A stretch of 64,000 nucleotides of DNA from JAWKWH01 sp040830725 (lineage in GTDB: Bacteria > Pseudomonadota > Alphaproteobacteria > Rhizobiales > Rhizobiaceae). The notes below the pieces were generated by a model. The model had not been told where the DNA came from, searched no databases, and saw only the letters and a program-made list of their open reading frames with translations. The stretch lies in assembly GCA_040830725.1 (NCBI GenBank), contig JBFOMG010000011.1:5640-69639 (forward strand), given 5' to 3'. Positions 53,953 through 63,300 of the stretch are shown piece after piece. The position numbers and the translations under genes were made by a program. The stretch's first letter is position 1, and every line of letters begins with the position of its first letter.

Positions 53953-55098
53953 ATGTATCTCAACGACACACACCAGCAGGTCAGGGACATGGCGCGCAGC
54001 TTTGCTGACGATGTCATCCGGCCCGTGGCGGAAGAACTGGATCGCGACGAACGATTCCCCGGTGAGATTTACGACCAGATGGGCGAATTGGGCCTGTTCG
54101 GCATCGGCGTTCCCGAAGCAATGGGCGGACCGGGCTTCGATACCCTCACCTACGCCCTGGTGATGGAGGAACTGTCGCGCGGCTATTCCTCGGTTGCCGA
54201 TCAATGCGGTCTCGTCGAACTGATCTCCACCCTGCTGGTCCGCCACGGAACCGACGAGCAGCGGCAGAAATGGCTTGCTGGCGTGACTTCCGCCAAGACC
54301 AGGGCTGCCTATTGCATCACCGAGCCGGAAGCGGGCACCGATGTATCCGGGATCCGCACCGAAGCGGTTCGCGACGGCGATGGCTGGGTCCTGAACGGTG
54401 GCAAAATATGGATCCATAATGCGCCCGTCGCCGACGTCGGCTTTGTGCTTGCGCGGACAGACCGGGAGGCTGGAAATCGCGGCATGTCGATATTCATCGT
54501 CGACCTGCACGCAGCCGGGGTCGAACGCGGACCCAAGGAACACAAGATGGGCCAGCGCGCCAGCCAGGTCGGCGCATTGAATTTCTCCGACGTGCGCCTG
54601 CCTGCAGATGCGCTGCTCGGTGAGGAAAATCGCGGATTCCACATGATGATGAGCGTCCTGGACAAGGGGCGCGTCGGCATCGCCTCGCTTGCCGTCGGCA
54701 TTGCCCAGGCAGGGCTGGAAGCTGCGGTCGACTATGCGCAACAGCGCAAACAGTTCAAACAGGCCATTGTCGAGTTCCAGGGCGTGCAGTGGCTGCTCGC
54801 CGACATGGCCAAGGATATCGAGGCGGCCCGTCTTCTGGTCCATTCGGCGGCCAGCAAAATCGACAGCGGCGTTTCCGCCACCAAGGCCTGCTCCATGGCA
54901 AAGTGCTTTGCCGGCGACATGGCCGTTGCCCGCACCGCCGACGCGGTGCAGGTGTTCGGCGGGTCCGGCTATATCCGTGGATTTGAGGTTGAACGCCTTT
55001 ACCGCGATGCCAAGATCACCCAGATCTATGAAGGAACAAATCAGATCCAGCGAATGATCATCGCGCGCGAGCTGATCAAACATGGAGCCTCGGCATGA
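53953..55098 (+). CDS. Acyl-CoA dehydrogenase
   Basis: This 381-residue FAD enzyme has the family segments YCITEPEAGTDVSG near residue 117 and ADAVQVFGGSGYIRGFEVER near 335. The C-terminal IYEGTNQIQRMIIAREL carries the likely catalytic Glu. It would introduce a 2,3 double bond into an acyl-CoA. The operon continues with an SDR (4-bp overlap), a DUF993 protein and a TIM-barrel isomerase. Confidence 0.93.
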   Translation: MYLNDTHQQVRDMARSFADDVIRPVAEELDRDERFPGEIYDQMGELGLFGIGVPEAMGGPGFDTLTYALVMEELSRGYSSVADQCGLVELISTLLVRHGTDEQRQKWLAGVTSAKTRAAYCITEPEAGTDVSGIRTEAVRDGDGWVLNGGKIWIHNAPVADVGFVLARTDREAGNRGMSIFIVDLHAAGVERGPKEHKMGQRASQVGALNFSDVRLPADALLGEENRGFHMMMSVLDKGRVGIASLAVGIAQAGLEAAVDYAQQRKQFKQAIVEFQGVQWLLADMAKDIEAARLLVHSAASKIDSGVSATKACSMAKCFAGDMAVARTADAVQVFGGSGYIRGFEVERLYRDAKITQIYEGTNQIQRMIIARELIKHGASA

Positions 55099-55865
55099 GC
55101 GGGCAGGTAGCATTTGTAACCGGATCGAGCCGCGGCATCGGACTGGCCTCAGCGGTGGCGCTGGCGCGCAAGGGGTTCGATGTCGCACTCAACGCACGCA
55201 GCGACAATGACGAACTGGATGCGGCGGCAAAATCAATCGAAGCCGAAGGGCAGAAGGCCCACAAAGCGGCATTCGACGTCAGCAAGATCGATCAGCATGA
55301 CGCGATCCTCGCCGAGATCGAGAATGCGCTCGGGCCCATCACCTCGCTGGTCAACAATGCCGGCGTCGGCGTGATGAGCAGGGGCGATCCGCTCGACGTC
55401 ACGGAGGAGAGCTATGACCGCTGCCTCGACGTCAACGCAAAGGCGATGTTCTTTCTGACCCAGGCCCATGTCAAACGCCTGCTGAAGCGCCAGCGCGATC
55501 CCGCGCTCAATTACTCGATCATCAACATCACCTCGTCAAACGCCACGGCCGTCGCCGTGCCGCGTGGCGAATATTGCGCCTCCAAGGCCGCTGCTGCGAT
55601 GATCTCCAATGTGTTCGCCGCCAGGCTTGGCGAAGAGAACATACCGGTATTCGATGTCCGTCCGGGCCTGATCGCCACCGAGATGACCCAGGCCGTGATT
55701 GCCAGCTACCAGAAACGAGCCGAGGAAGGCCTGTGCCTGTTCCCGCGCGTCGGCCAGCCGGAAGAACTCGGCACCGTCGTCGCCACGCTGGCCACCGGCG
55801 GCATCCCCTATACGACAGGCCAGCCCATCGCGGTCGATGGCGGCATGCTGCTTCCCCGTTTTTGA
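55095..55865 (+). CDS. Short-chain dehydrogenase/reductase
   Basis: This 256-residue SDR has the cofactor motif TGSSRGIGLA at the N-terminus, NNAGVG near residue 89, the catalytic Ser in INITSSNA near 142 and the YCASKAA Tyr/Lys pair near 158-162. The ending YTTGQPIAVDGGM is typical of 3-oxoacyl-type reductases. Coupled by overlap to the acyl-CoA dehydrogenase, it may oxidise a hydroxyl group of the same substrate. Confidence 0.9.
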   Translation: MSGQVAFVTGSSRGIGLASAVALARKGFDVALNARSDNDELDAAAKSIEAEGQKAHKAAFDVSKIDQHDAILAEIENALGPITSLVNNAGVGVMSRGDPLDVTEESYDRCLDVNAKAMFFLTQAHVKRLLKRQRDPALNYSIINITSSNATAVAVPRGEYCASKAAAAMISNVFAARLGEENIPVFDVRPGLIATEMTQAVIASYQKRAEEGLCLFPRVGQPEELGTVVATLATGGIPYTTGQPIAVDGGMLLPRF

Positions 55866-55875
55866 GGAAACTTGA

Positions 55876-57024
55876 ATGAAAATCTCCCTTCCCGACAGTT
55901 CCGGCCGGCTGGCCGACTATCAGTTGACCGGTTCGCCGGTTGAAAAAACCAGCCTCGGCAGCGATCCGGCCCGGGTGGTCTTTTCGGCTGCCCATGTCGT
56001 CGCCGACCCGTTCACCGGCAACGATCCGAGCGGACCGGCGACCGTTGACTGGGAGGCGACCATGGTGTTTCGCCGCCATCTCGCCGGTCTCGGTCTCGGC
56101 ATTGCCGAGGCGATGGACACGGCCCAGCGCGGCATGGGGCTCGACTGGCCGGGCGCGCTGGAACTGATCACCCGCACCAAAGCCGAACTGCCTGATGCGC
56201 TGGTGTTCAACGGCTGCGGCACCGACCAGCTGAACCCGGCCGACGCCCGCTCGCTCGACGATGTCCGCGCCGCCTATTTCGAGCAGGTCGAAGCGATCCA
56301 GAAGGTCGGCGGCCGCATCATCCTGATGGCAAGCCGCGCCCTGGCGAAGGTCGCCAGCGGACCAGACGACTACATCTCCGTCTACCGCGACGTCCTTGCC
56401 GCCTGCGACGAACCGGTGATCCTGCACTGGCTCGGCGACATGTTTGACCCGGCGCTGGCAGGCTATTGGGGTGCTGAAACCTTCGAGGACGGGCTTGAAA
56501 CCGCGCTCGCCGTCATCGCCGGCAGCGAAGCAAAGGTCGACGGCATCAAGATGTCGCTGCTCGACAAGGACAAGGAAATTGTCATGCGCCGCCGCCTGCC
56601 TGACGGCGTCAAAATGTATACTGGCGATGATTTCAACTATCCCGAACTGATCGCCGGCGACGAGGAAGGCTATTCGCACGCGCTATTGGGCATTTTCGAT
56701 CCGCTGGCCTCCGCCGCCGCCAAGGCGGTCCACCAGCTCGGCAAGGGCGACACTGCAGGCTTCCGCGCCACGCTTGACCCGACCGTGCCGCTGGCGCGGC
56801 TGATCTTCCGCGCCCCGACGCAGTATTACAAGACCGGCGTCGTCTTCCTCGCCTGGCTGAACGGTTTCCAGGACCATTTCATCATGCTCGGCGGCGCCCA
56901 GGCGATGCGGCCCCTGCCCTATTTCGTCGACTGCTTCAAGCTGGCCGACCAGGCCGGCGTGCTGCTCGACCCGGATCTGGCGGTCGGACGCATGCAGTCG
57001 CTGATCAAACTCTACGGCGCGTGA
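55876..57024 (+). CDS. DUF993 family protein (dihydrodipicolinate-synthase-like TIM barrel)
   Basis: This 382-residue protein belongs to the DUF993 group, related to the DapA/NAL aldolase superfamily. Visible blocks are VFSAAHVVADPFTGNDP, ALVFNGCGTDQLNP and VDGIKMSLLDKDKE, in which the lysine is a candidate Schiff-base residue. An aldolase- or dehydratase-type C-C cleavage is therefore plausible. No reaction is established for this family that I know of. Its stop overlaps the next gene's start. Confidence 0.82.
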   Translation: MKISLPDSSGRLADYQLTGSPVEKTSLGSDPARVVFSAAHVVADPFTGNDPSGPATVDWEATMVFRRHLAGLGLGIAEAMDTAQRGMGLDWPGALELITRTKAELPDALVFNGCGTDQLNPADARSLDDVRAAYFEQVEAIQKVGGRIILMASRALAKVASGPDDYISVYRDVLAACDEPVILHWLGDMFDPALAGYWGAETFEDGLETALAVIAGSEAKVDGIKMSLLDKDKEIVMRRRLPDGVKMYTGDDFNYPELIAGDEEGYSHALLGIFDPLASAAAKAVHQLGKGDTAGFRATLDPTVPLARLIFRAPTQYYKTGVVFLAWLNGFQDHFIMLGGAQAMRPLPYFVDCFKLADQAGVLLDPDLAVGRMQSLIKLYGA

Positions 57025-57875
57025 TGCGGGACTTTTCTTCCGACCATTCGATGCTGGCGCTCAACACCGCCACGCTCGGCCACATTCTCGACGGCCATGG
57101 CGCCGGCTGGTCGCCCGAACAGGTCATCGACGCCTGCGCCGAACGCGGGCTCGGCGGCATCGTTTTCTGGCGCCGCGAGATTGGCGACCGCGCGACAGAA
57201 ATCGGCGAACGGGTGCGGGCTGCCGGCATGCAGGTGGTCGGTCTGTGCCGCACGCCCTTCCTTGTCGGCTCGGCCACGCCCGATCCGCTGATGGACGATG
57301 TGCGCGCGTCCATCGACATGGCCGCAGCGCTGGGCACGACGGTGCTGACCGTGGTCACCGGCGGCACCGAGCCCGGCACCAAGGGCGTGCTTGAAAGCCA
57401 GAAGATCCTTGCAGACCGCGTCGCCGCGGCGGCCGAATACGCCGCGCAAGCAGGCGTCAACTTGGCGCTGGAACCGCTCAATCCGATGTTCGGCGGCAAC
57501 CGCACCTGCCTGATGACGGTGCGCGACGCGACCCGCGTCTGCGAGTTGGCCGGCGCCGCCAATGTCGGCATCGCTGTCGATGTCTACCATGTCTGGTGGG
57601 ACACCACGCTGGCCGAAAGCCTGATCGAGGCCGGTTCGGAGCGCATCCTCGGCTATCATCTGTGCGACTGGCTGGAAGAGACCAGCCACATGCTGCTCGA
57701 CCGCGGCATGATGGGCGACGGTGTCGCCGACCTGAAAGCGCTGCGCGCCGCAGTCGAAACCGCCGGCTATGACGGCTATTGCGAGGTCGAAATCTTCTCG
57801 GCCGAAAACTGGTGGAAACGCGACCCGGCCGAGGTGCTCGACGTGATGACCGAGCGGTTCAGCACGGTGTGTTAG
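57024..57875 (+). CDS. Sugar phosphate isomerase/epimerase family (AP endonuclease 2-type TIM barrel)
   Basis: This 283-residue xylose-isomerase-like TIM barrel has metal-site residues in LALEPLNPMF, VDVYHVWWDTTL, GYHLCDWLEETSH and CEVEIFSAENWW, consistent with a divalent-metal isomerase/epimerase. It starts at ATG 57024, overlapping the DUF993 stop (TGATG). It is the last gene of the O5 operon and points to a sugar- or inositol-like substrate. Confidence 0.86.
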   Translation: MRDFSSDHSMLALNTATLGHILDGHGAGWSPEQVIDACAERGLGGIVFWRREIGDRATEIGERVRAAGMQVVGLCRTPFLVGSATPDPLMDDVRASIDMAAALGTTVLTVVTGGTEPGTKGVLESQKILADRVAAAAEYAAQAGVNLALEPLNPMFGGNRTCLMTVRDATRVCELAGAANVGIAVDVYHVWWDTTLAESLIEAGSERILGYHLCDWLEETSHMLLDRGMMGDGVADLKALRAAVETAGYDGYCEVEIFSAENWWKRDPAEVLDVMTERFSTVC

Positions 57876-57911
57876 GAGCTCCTGTCTCTTCCCTTGCGGG
57901 TTGACGAATCC

Positions 57912-58265
57912 TCAAATCTGGTAGCCAACAGCCATTAGTATTTCTTTGCAGACCCCGTCGAGATTTCTCGTAACATCATCATTCCAGAACCTCAGCGTTC
58001 GAAAGCCCTCCTTGGCAAAGTGGGCATCGCGCTTCTGGTCAGCCTCGGAGGCTGAATGCTGAGCGCCATCCACTTCGATGATCAACCGATGCTCGAAGCA
58101 GATGAAGTCAACAATGAAACCGTCAATCGGCACTTGCCGCTTGAATTTCATGCCTTCCAACTGCCCACGGCGAAGCGCTTGCCACAGCATGTTTTCAGAC
58201 TTGGTGGCGTCTGCCCGCATCGCTCGGGCGTAGTCGCGGTGTTTGACAGGAGGGCGCTGACGCAT
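57912..58265 (-). CDS. DUF559 endonuclease-like protein
   Basis: This 117-residue protein resembles the Vsr/PD-(D/E)XK-like DUF559 family. The putative nuclease core reads VDFICFEHRLIIEVDGAQH, with Asp-Glu-x-Asp spacing. SENMLWQALRRGQLEGMKFKRQ is the conserved N-terminal half. Such proteins are often found beside repeats and mobile DNA, and their substrate is unknown. It lies directly left of the repeat-dense region. Confidence 0.85.
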   Translation of the reverse strand: MRQRPPVKHRDYARAMRADATKSENMLWQALRRGQLEGMKFKRQVPIDGFIVDFICFEHRLIIEVDGAQHSASEADQKRDAHFAKEGFRTLRFWNDDVTRNLDGVCKEILMAVGYQI

Positions 58266-58278
58266 GCGCCAAGCCTAT

Positions 58279-58354
58279 CTCGCCCCTGGCGGGCGAGAAA
58301 GCAAAATCAATATCTTAGCGATAGCTAAGTGTTAGATTTTGCAAGAGCGGGGGT
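58279..58354. repeat. Hairpin unit A (arm GCAAAATC)
   Basis: A leading TCTCGCCC/GGGCGAGA hairpin precedes arms GCAAAATC (58301-58308) and GATTTTGC (58335-58342), with TTAGC/GCTAA pairing inside and AAGAGCGGGGGTG after. It begins in the space just upstream of the DUF559 start. Confidence 0.75.
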
Positions 58355-58374
58355 GAAGGCACCGAGAGTTGAGC

Positions 58375-58470
58375 ACCCCCTCTCTTGCGATTTCTAGCAC
58401 TTAGCCTTCACTTCGTTCGGCTAAGAAACTGAAATCGCTTTCTCTCCCGCAAGGGGAGAGATAAGTCCCG
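58375..58470. repeat. Hairpin unit B (arm GCGATTTC)
   Basis: CCCCCTCTCTT leads into GCGATTTC, then TTAGCC/GGCTAA, then GAAATCGC and the CTCTCCC-GCAA-GGGGAGAG hairpin. The 100 bp after it resemble the DNA after unit G at 63661. Confidence 0.75.
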
Positions 58471-58533
58471 CGCGAAATCTATCCACGCCTCCTCAACCTC
58501 CGCCACACTCTCCGGCCAAACCGGGAAGCGACC

Positions 58534-58578
58534 TTGAACTGGGAAACTGCCATCAACAGAAAACGAAGCGCGCTGTCT
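58534..58578 (+). pseudogene. Broken 5' end of the gene that starts at 63810
   Basis: The frame reads LNWETAINRKRS, matching DWKTAINRNRR at the start of the partial gene at 63810. It is then cut by hairpin unit C. The preceding 170 bp also correspond to the DNA before 63810. It is a truncated second copy. Confidence 0.6.
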
Positions 58579-58580
58579 TC

Positions 58581-58666
58581 GCCCCCCTTGAGGGGGAGAA
58601 TGGAATTTCAACGGCTTAGCCGAGCGGCAGCGATGGCTAAACGTTAGAAATTCCAAGAGGGGGGTG
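58581..58666. repeat. Hairpin unit C (arm GGAATTTC)
   Basis: CCCCCCTTGAGGGGGAGAA is followed by GGAATTTC, the loop with GCTTAGCC...GGCTAA, then GAAATTCC and AAGAGGGGGG. It is almost identical to unit D except in the apical loop. Confidence 0.8.
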
Positions 58667-58966
58667 AGGCGCGGTTCGCGAAACGCGAATGGAAAGCAAC
58701 GCTTTCCAAGCGATGAACGCCCGAAGCGCGCTTGGCGCGAGGGCTTTGGTTCTCGCCCGGCCGGGTCCCCGCTGCTTTCAGCAGCGTCCCGGCGTTCGCT
58801 GGCCTATCGACGATTCGCAGGATCGTCGATTTGGGCCTTCGGCCCAACCGGCTGCTCACCCCCCGCAAGGGGAGAGATCAGGCCCGCCGCCTCACCTTCC
58901 GCCCTATTCTCCGAAACCGTTTCCGAAACTTCCCGCGCTTCGGAACCCACCGCCACCTGCGCCGTT
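58667..58966. other. Repeat-dense intergenic DNA
   Basis: No convincing gene is present. It contains short hairpins such as TTCGCG-AAA-CGCGAA and TGGAAAGC-AAC-GCTTTCCA, and the GC-rich mosaic element at 58762-58861. Confidence 0.5.
58762..58861 (+). repeat. GC-rich mosaic hairpin element, copy 1
   Basis: It starts GCCGGGTCCCCGCTGC, has GCAGCGTCCCGGCGTTCGCT and ends AACCGGCTGCTCACC. Between these lie hairpins CGACGAT/ATCGTCG and TTGGGCC/GGCCCAA. An inverted copy with different internal hairpins is at 59810-59912. Confidence 0.7.
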
Positions 58967-59290
58967 TCACGCCCGCCATTGCTGCCCGCCCTCGCTGATC
59001 CGCTTGGCAGGTGCCGACGCCTCCCCCTCCCTTCGCGTCCGTTCCATCTCGGCGATGATGCGGCAGAACTCCGCTTCCGCCAGTTCCCGCACGCGCTGTT
59101 CTGTCATCGCCTCGGTCGCCGCCTCACGCTCATCGATCAGCATCTGCCGCTGCTCGGCGCGGAAGCGCAGCACCTGATGGATCAGAAAGACGATCTGGCT
59201 TGGAATGGTGATCACCACCACGGCCTTGACCCAATCGGTGGTCGACCGCCAGGTCTCGAGTATGTCGCGGATGATTGAGTAGTCTTCCAA
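58967..59290 (-). CDS. Small membrane-anchored coiled-coil protein of unknown function
   Basis: I do not recognise the family. The 107-residue frame starts MEDYSIIRDILETW, has one hydrophobic segment (about residues 22-42, VKAVVVITIPSQIVFLIHQVL) and then a strongly charged heptad-like helix (about 45-95, rich in E, R, A and Q) predicted as coiled coil. This layout is unlikely by chance and suggests a real inner-membrane protein. It sits alone among repeats, between hairpin units C and D. Confidence 0.55.
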   Translation of the reverse strand: MEDYSIIRDILETWRSTTDWVKAVVVITIPSQIVFLIHQVLRFRAEQRQMLIDEREAATEAMTEQRVRELAEAEFCRIIAEMERTRREGEASAPAKRISEGGQQWRA

Positions 59291-59318
59291 GAAAGGTCTC
59301 CCGGCTCGGAGCCCCTTC

Positions 59319-59404
59319 GCCCCCCTTGAGGGGGAGAATGGAATTTCAACGGCTTAGCCGAGCATACTGCGCAGGCTAAACGTTAGAAATTCCAAGAAGG
59401 GGGA
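59319..59404. repeat. Hairpin unit D (arm GGAATTTC)
   Basis: It has the same outer scaffold and arms as unit C (GGAATTTC/GAAATTCC) and the same TTAGCC/GGCTAA inner pairing. The apical loop differs (ATACTGCGCA instead of GGCAGCGAT). Confidence 0.8.
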
Positions 59405-59422
59405 TCGGTGCCCCATAAATTT

Positions 59423-59509
59423 ATCCCCCCTCTTGTCTTTTCCAAGCACTTACTCGGGCAAGGACCTCGTAAGCGCAGGAAAAGACTTTCTCCCCCTCAA
59501 GGGGGGCGA
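59423..59509. repeat. Hairpin unit E (arm GTCTTTTC)
   Basis: CCCCCCTCTT leads to GTCTTTTC, inner TTAC/GTAA pairing, then GAAAAGAC and CTCCCCCTCAAGGGGGG. It uses the same scaffold as units B and G with a different arm. Confidence 0.75.
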
Positions 59510-59763
59510 AGACGCACACATTCTCACCTCACCGCCGGAGCCCCGACGGCACGAATGCCCCTTCGTTTCCGTTAGCCATGGATCCTCGGGTTTGGAGGCG
59601 GATCAGCGATTGATCCAGTGAATCAATCGCCCGCCGGAACGCCGAGGATGACGACCCGCGTTATGGACCGACGCTAGTCACGAGACTCGGCGATTGGCCG
59701 CAACGCATCCCCACTCTCCGTCACCCTCGGGCTTGACCCGAGGGTCCACGCACAAACGGCACC

Positions 59764-59807
59764 ACAAATGAAAACGGCCACTCGGGAAACCCAAGCAGCC
59801 GGGGAGT
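59764..59807 (+). repeat. 44-bp direct repeat, copy 1
   Basis: It begins ACAAATGAAAACGGCC and ends AGCAGCCGGGGAGT, and is repeated exactly at 59986-60029. Copy 1 adjoins the inverted mosaic element. Confidence 0.85.
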
Positions 59808-59809
59808 GA

Positions 59810-59912
59810 GCAGCCGGTTCGCGGAACGCGAATTCGCCGTGCCGGTGGCACGGTGAAAGGCGAAGCGAACGCCGGGACGCTGCCGCAGGCAGCGGGGACC
59901 CGGCAGAAAACC
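59810..59912 (-). repeat. GC-rich mosaic hairpin element, copy 2 (inverted)
   Basis: On the minus strand it has the same framework as 58762-58861 (GCCGGGTCCCCGCTGC ... GGCGTTCGCT ... AACCGGCTGCTCACC) but different internal hairpins (TTCACCGTGCC/GGCACGGCGAA and TTCGCG/CGCGAA). Confidence 0.7.
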
Positions 59913-59985
59913 GCAGCATTTTTTTGGTTGTTCATCGCGCATGCCGTCCTCCACTTTTTCGCCCGGAACCAATTCGCGATCCCGG

Positions 59986-60029
59986 ACAAATGAAAACGGC
60001 CACTCGGGAAACCCAAGCAGCCGGGGAGT
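59986..60029 (+). repeat. 44-bp direct repeat, copy 2
   Basis: It is the exact second copy of 59764-59807, 222 bp further right and in the same orientation. Confidence 0.85.
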
Positions 60030-60331
60030 TAGAAAACCGCGCGAAGACGGCCGCACTGGCCTTTAGGCATTCGCCCTGAACATGCGCCAATGCCTCCCCG
60101 ACCCCTAGGAAATCGAGGAGACACCATTTCACGGCTGATGTCAGCCGCTTCGCGTGGGGTTTCCACGCCCCGGAGCAGGCGAGTGGTCCGCTCCACTTGC
60201 GACTATAGCGTGTATGGTGTAATGAGGAAAGGGGTTGTGAGACATTTCGTGTGTCTGCGTTGCTTCTGTGAACATCAGAGGCAACCAAACGTGAATCTGG
60301 GGGGATCACGGCAATCGACATCGCAAATTAT

Positions 60332-63300
60332 TTGGGCGAGGTGCGGCGCATCCATGCGACTGGCGCCGCCACAGAACATTCATATCGCCCGGCGTTAAAC
60401 TCTCTGTTCGATTCAGTCGCTGAAGACGTCGCCGCTATCAACGAGCCGACAGCCGTCAAAGTCGGACGTCCGGATTTTGTGTTTCAGCGGGGCGAGATCA
60501 CCATCGGTCATTGTGAGGCCAAAGACATCGGTATCGACATCGCTCCAAAAACGATGAACGAAGCCAACAAGAAGCAGTTCGAACGCTATACCAAAGCACT
60601 GCCAAACCTGATCTATACCAATTGCCTCGACTTCCGGTTTTACAAGGAAGGAGAGCTCGTTCGAGAATTCTCGATTGCCGATTATCGATTGGGTATCCAG
60701 CCCAAACAGGATGAGTTCGACGCACTTTCCAACCAGCTAAAAGACTTCGCCGCAGAGCGCCTACAAACAATCACATCAGCGGAAAGTCTGGCGCAGATGA
60801 TGGCCGGCAAGTCCGTCCTCATCAAGGATATCCTGTTCAACACGCTGAAAAAGGACAAAAACCTGCAGTCGGAGCTGGCGGGGCAATTTTTGGCTTTCAA
60901 AGATCAGTTGATCCACGATCTGTCGGTTGAGGAGTTTTCTGATATTTACGCCGAAACAATCGCCTACGGTATGTTCGCCGCTCGGTTGCATGATGAGACC
61001 AAAGACAGTTTCACCCGCGAGGAAGCGTTGACGCTGTTACCCAAATCGAACCCATTCTTGCGGAAATTGTTCGAATATGTGGCCGGTTCCGGTCTCGACG
61101 ATGCTATTAGACGCACGGTCGATGAGCTCGCCGAAATTTTTCAAGCTACAGACCTTCCGGAACTGTTCAGGGATTTCGGCAAATTTACCGCTCGGAACGA
61201 CCCGTTCATTCATTTCTACGAGACATTTCTCGCGAAATACAATCCGAAGAAACGCAAGGCACGTGGCGTCTGGTACACGCCGGAACCCGTGGTCAATTTC
61301 ATAGTCCGCGCAGTCGATGATGTGCTGCAGAGTGAATTTGGATTGAAGGAGGGACTGGCCGATACATCGAAGGTTAAGGTTGATTGGTACTCCGGACAAA
61401 CAGTCACTACCAAAAGCGGTAAGGCCAAGCCGGTGATCGAGACAAAGGAGATGCACCGGGTACAGATTCTTGATCCTGCGGCGGGCACAGGCACGTTTCT
61501 GGCCGAAGTCATCAAGCAGATTGCGCCCAAAATACAGGACTTCACGCCTGGTCAGTGGTCATCCTATGTCGAAAAGGAGTTGATCCCCAGACTGCATGGA
61601 TTCGAAATCCTGATGGCAAGCTACGCCATGTGCCACCTGAAACTCGACATGACGTTGACCGAGATGGGCTACAAGCCGACTGGTACCAACGCACCGCGCC
61701 TTGGAGTCTACCTTACAAACAGTCTGGAAGAAGGCGAAGCGGCCAACCAGACACTGCCGTTTGCTCATTTTCTGTCGAATGAGGCAAAGCTGGCCAACAC
61801 CGTCAAACGCGATATCCCGGTTATGTGCGTAATCGGCAATCCGCCATATCTCGGGGAAGGCGGCAAATCCGAGGGTTGGCTCGGTGAACTCATGGAGGAT
61901 TATAAAAAGGAACCAGGCGGTAAGGAGAAACTCAAAGAACGCAATCCAAAATGGATCAATGACCTTTATGTGAAGTTTATCCGCATGTCGTCGCACCTGA
62001 TCGAGAAGAATGGCGAGGGCGTGCTCGGATTCGTCACAAATCACGGCTATCTCGACAATCCGACCTTTCGCGGCATGCGTTGGCATTTGCTTGAAACATT
62101 CGACAAAATCTGGATTTTGGATCTGCATGGAAGCGCTCAGAAGAAAGAAGTTGCACCGGATGCGCCTAAGGACAAGCCTGTGTTTCAGATCAAACCAGGT
62201 GTCGCAATTCTTGTTGCTACAAAGAAGAAGAGAGCGTCCGGACAATCGAAGCCAAACCAAGACGCAACGCTTCTGCGCCGAGATTTCTTTGGATCGGCCA
62301 GTTCGAAATTTAAAAGGCTTCAAAGCGACAAATTCATAAACGGTGATGAAAAAAGCGTAGAAATCAGAGCGCCGAGGTACTTTTTTCAATCTTGGGAGTA
62401 CGATCTCGAACCGACATGGGAGCTCGGTTTCCCAATCGATCAGCTAATGCCGGTGTTCTCCAATGGCATCGTAACTGGCGCTGACAAAAAATTGGTCGCA
62501 AAAAGGACTCACGAGTTTGAAGAGCGTTTTCCCGAGGCCACCGAAAGCGATAAAGCGCTGTTCATACAACCGCTGTCATATCGCCCATTTGAAACTCACT
62601 ATCTTTGGAACGATCCTCGCTCAGTTGCGAGAAACAGAAGTGAGGTTATGAACCACTATGCAAATCGCACTCAGCTTGGCCTGTTGGTTTCAAAGCAAGT
62701 AAGGGACTATCGTTTCGCCCATTGCTTTGTAACCACGAAACAATCAGAAGCGATATTTTTGTCGGGAACTACTGCAACCAATGCAATGAACCTCCCGCTC
62801 TATCTTTGTCCCGTTGTAGGTGAGCTCGACCAATCTATCCGAGTCAACATGGATGCAAATATCCGCCGCAGAATTGAAAAGGCCGTAACGGGACAGGCTA
62901 CAACCTCAAACGGTGAGCAAGAAATTAGCCATCCGCCCGACATCACGCCTCGCTACAGCGAAAGCGGCCGCCCGAACGAAGTTGCCATTTTCGACTATAT
63001 TTATGGCGTGCTGCACTGCCCGGCCTATCGCGAGACTTACAAAGAATTTCTCAAGATCGATTTTCCCCGCATACCTTATCCGCCGTCACCCGAAGTGTTC
63101 CACGATGTGCAGGAACGGGGAACGCTATTGCGTCGCCTGCATTTGATGGAAGATGACGCGATTGGCGACACGCCCTACACCTTTACCGGCGAGGGCAAAT
63201 CAATCGTTGGCAACGTCAAGTATGAAGGCGAGCGCGTCTTTATCAATGACGAGCAATGTTTCGAGAACGTTCCTGAAGTCGCCTGGAACTTCTTCATTGG

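Larger units (their letters stand above)
59510..60331. other. Long intergenic stretch with several repeat types, no gene seen
   Basis: This 820-bp stretch holds a CCCTCGGGC-TTG-ACCCGAGGG palindrome (about 59726-59747), the inverted GC-rich mosaic element, and a 44-bp direct repeat pair. All reading frames look like shadows. The region near 60200-60300 is presumably the promoter and leader of the restriction-modification gene; I see no clear promoter. Confidence 0.5.

Noticed and set aside
53857..55188. A 443-codon minus-strand frame over the acyl-CoA dehydrogenase
   Set aside because: The acyl-CoA dehydrogenase motifs and promoter on the plus strand are convincing; the opposite frame shows no features.
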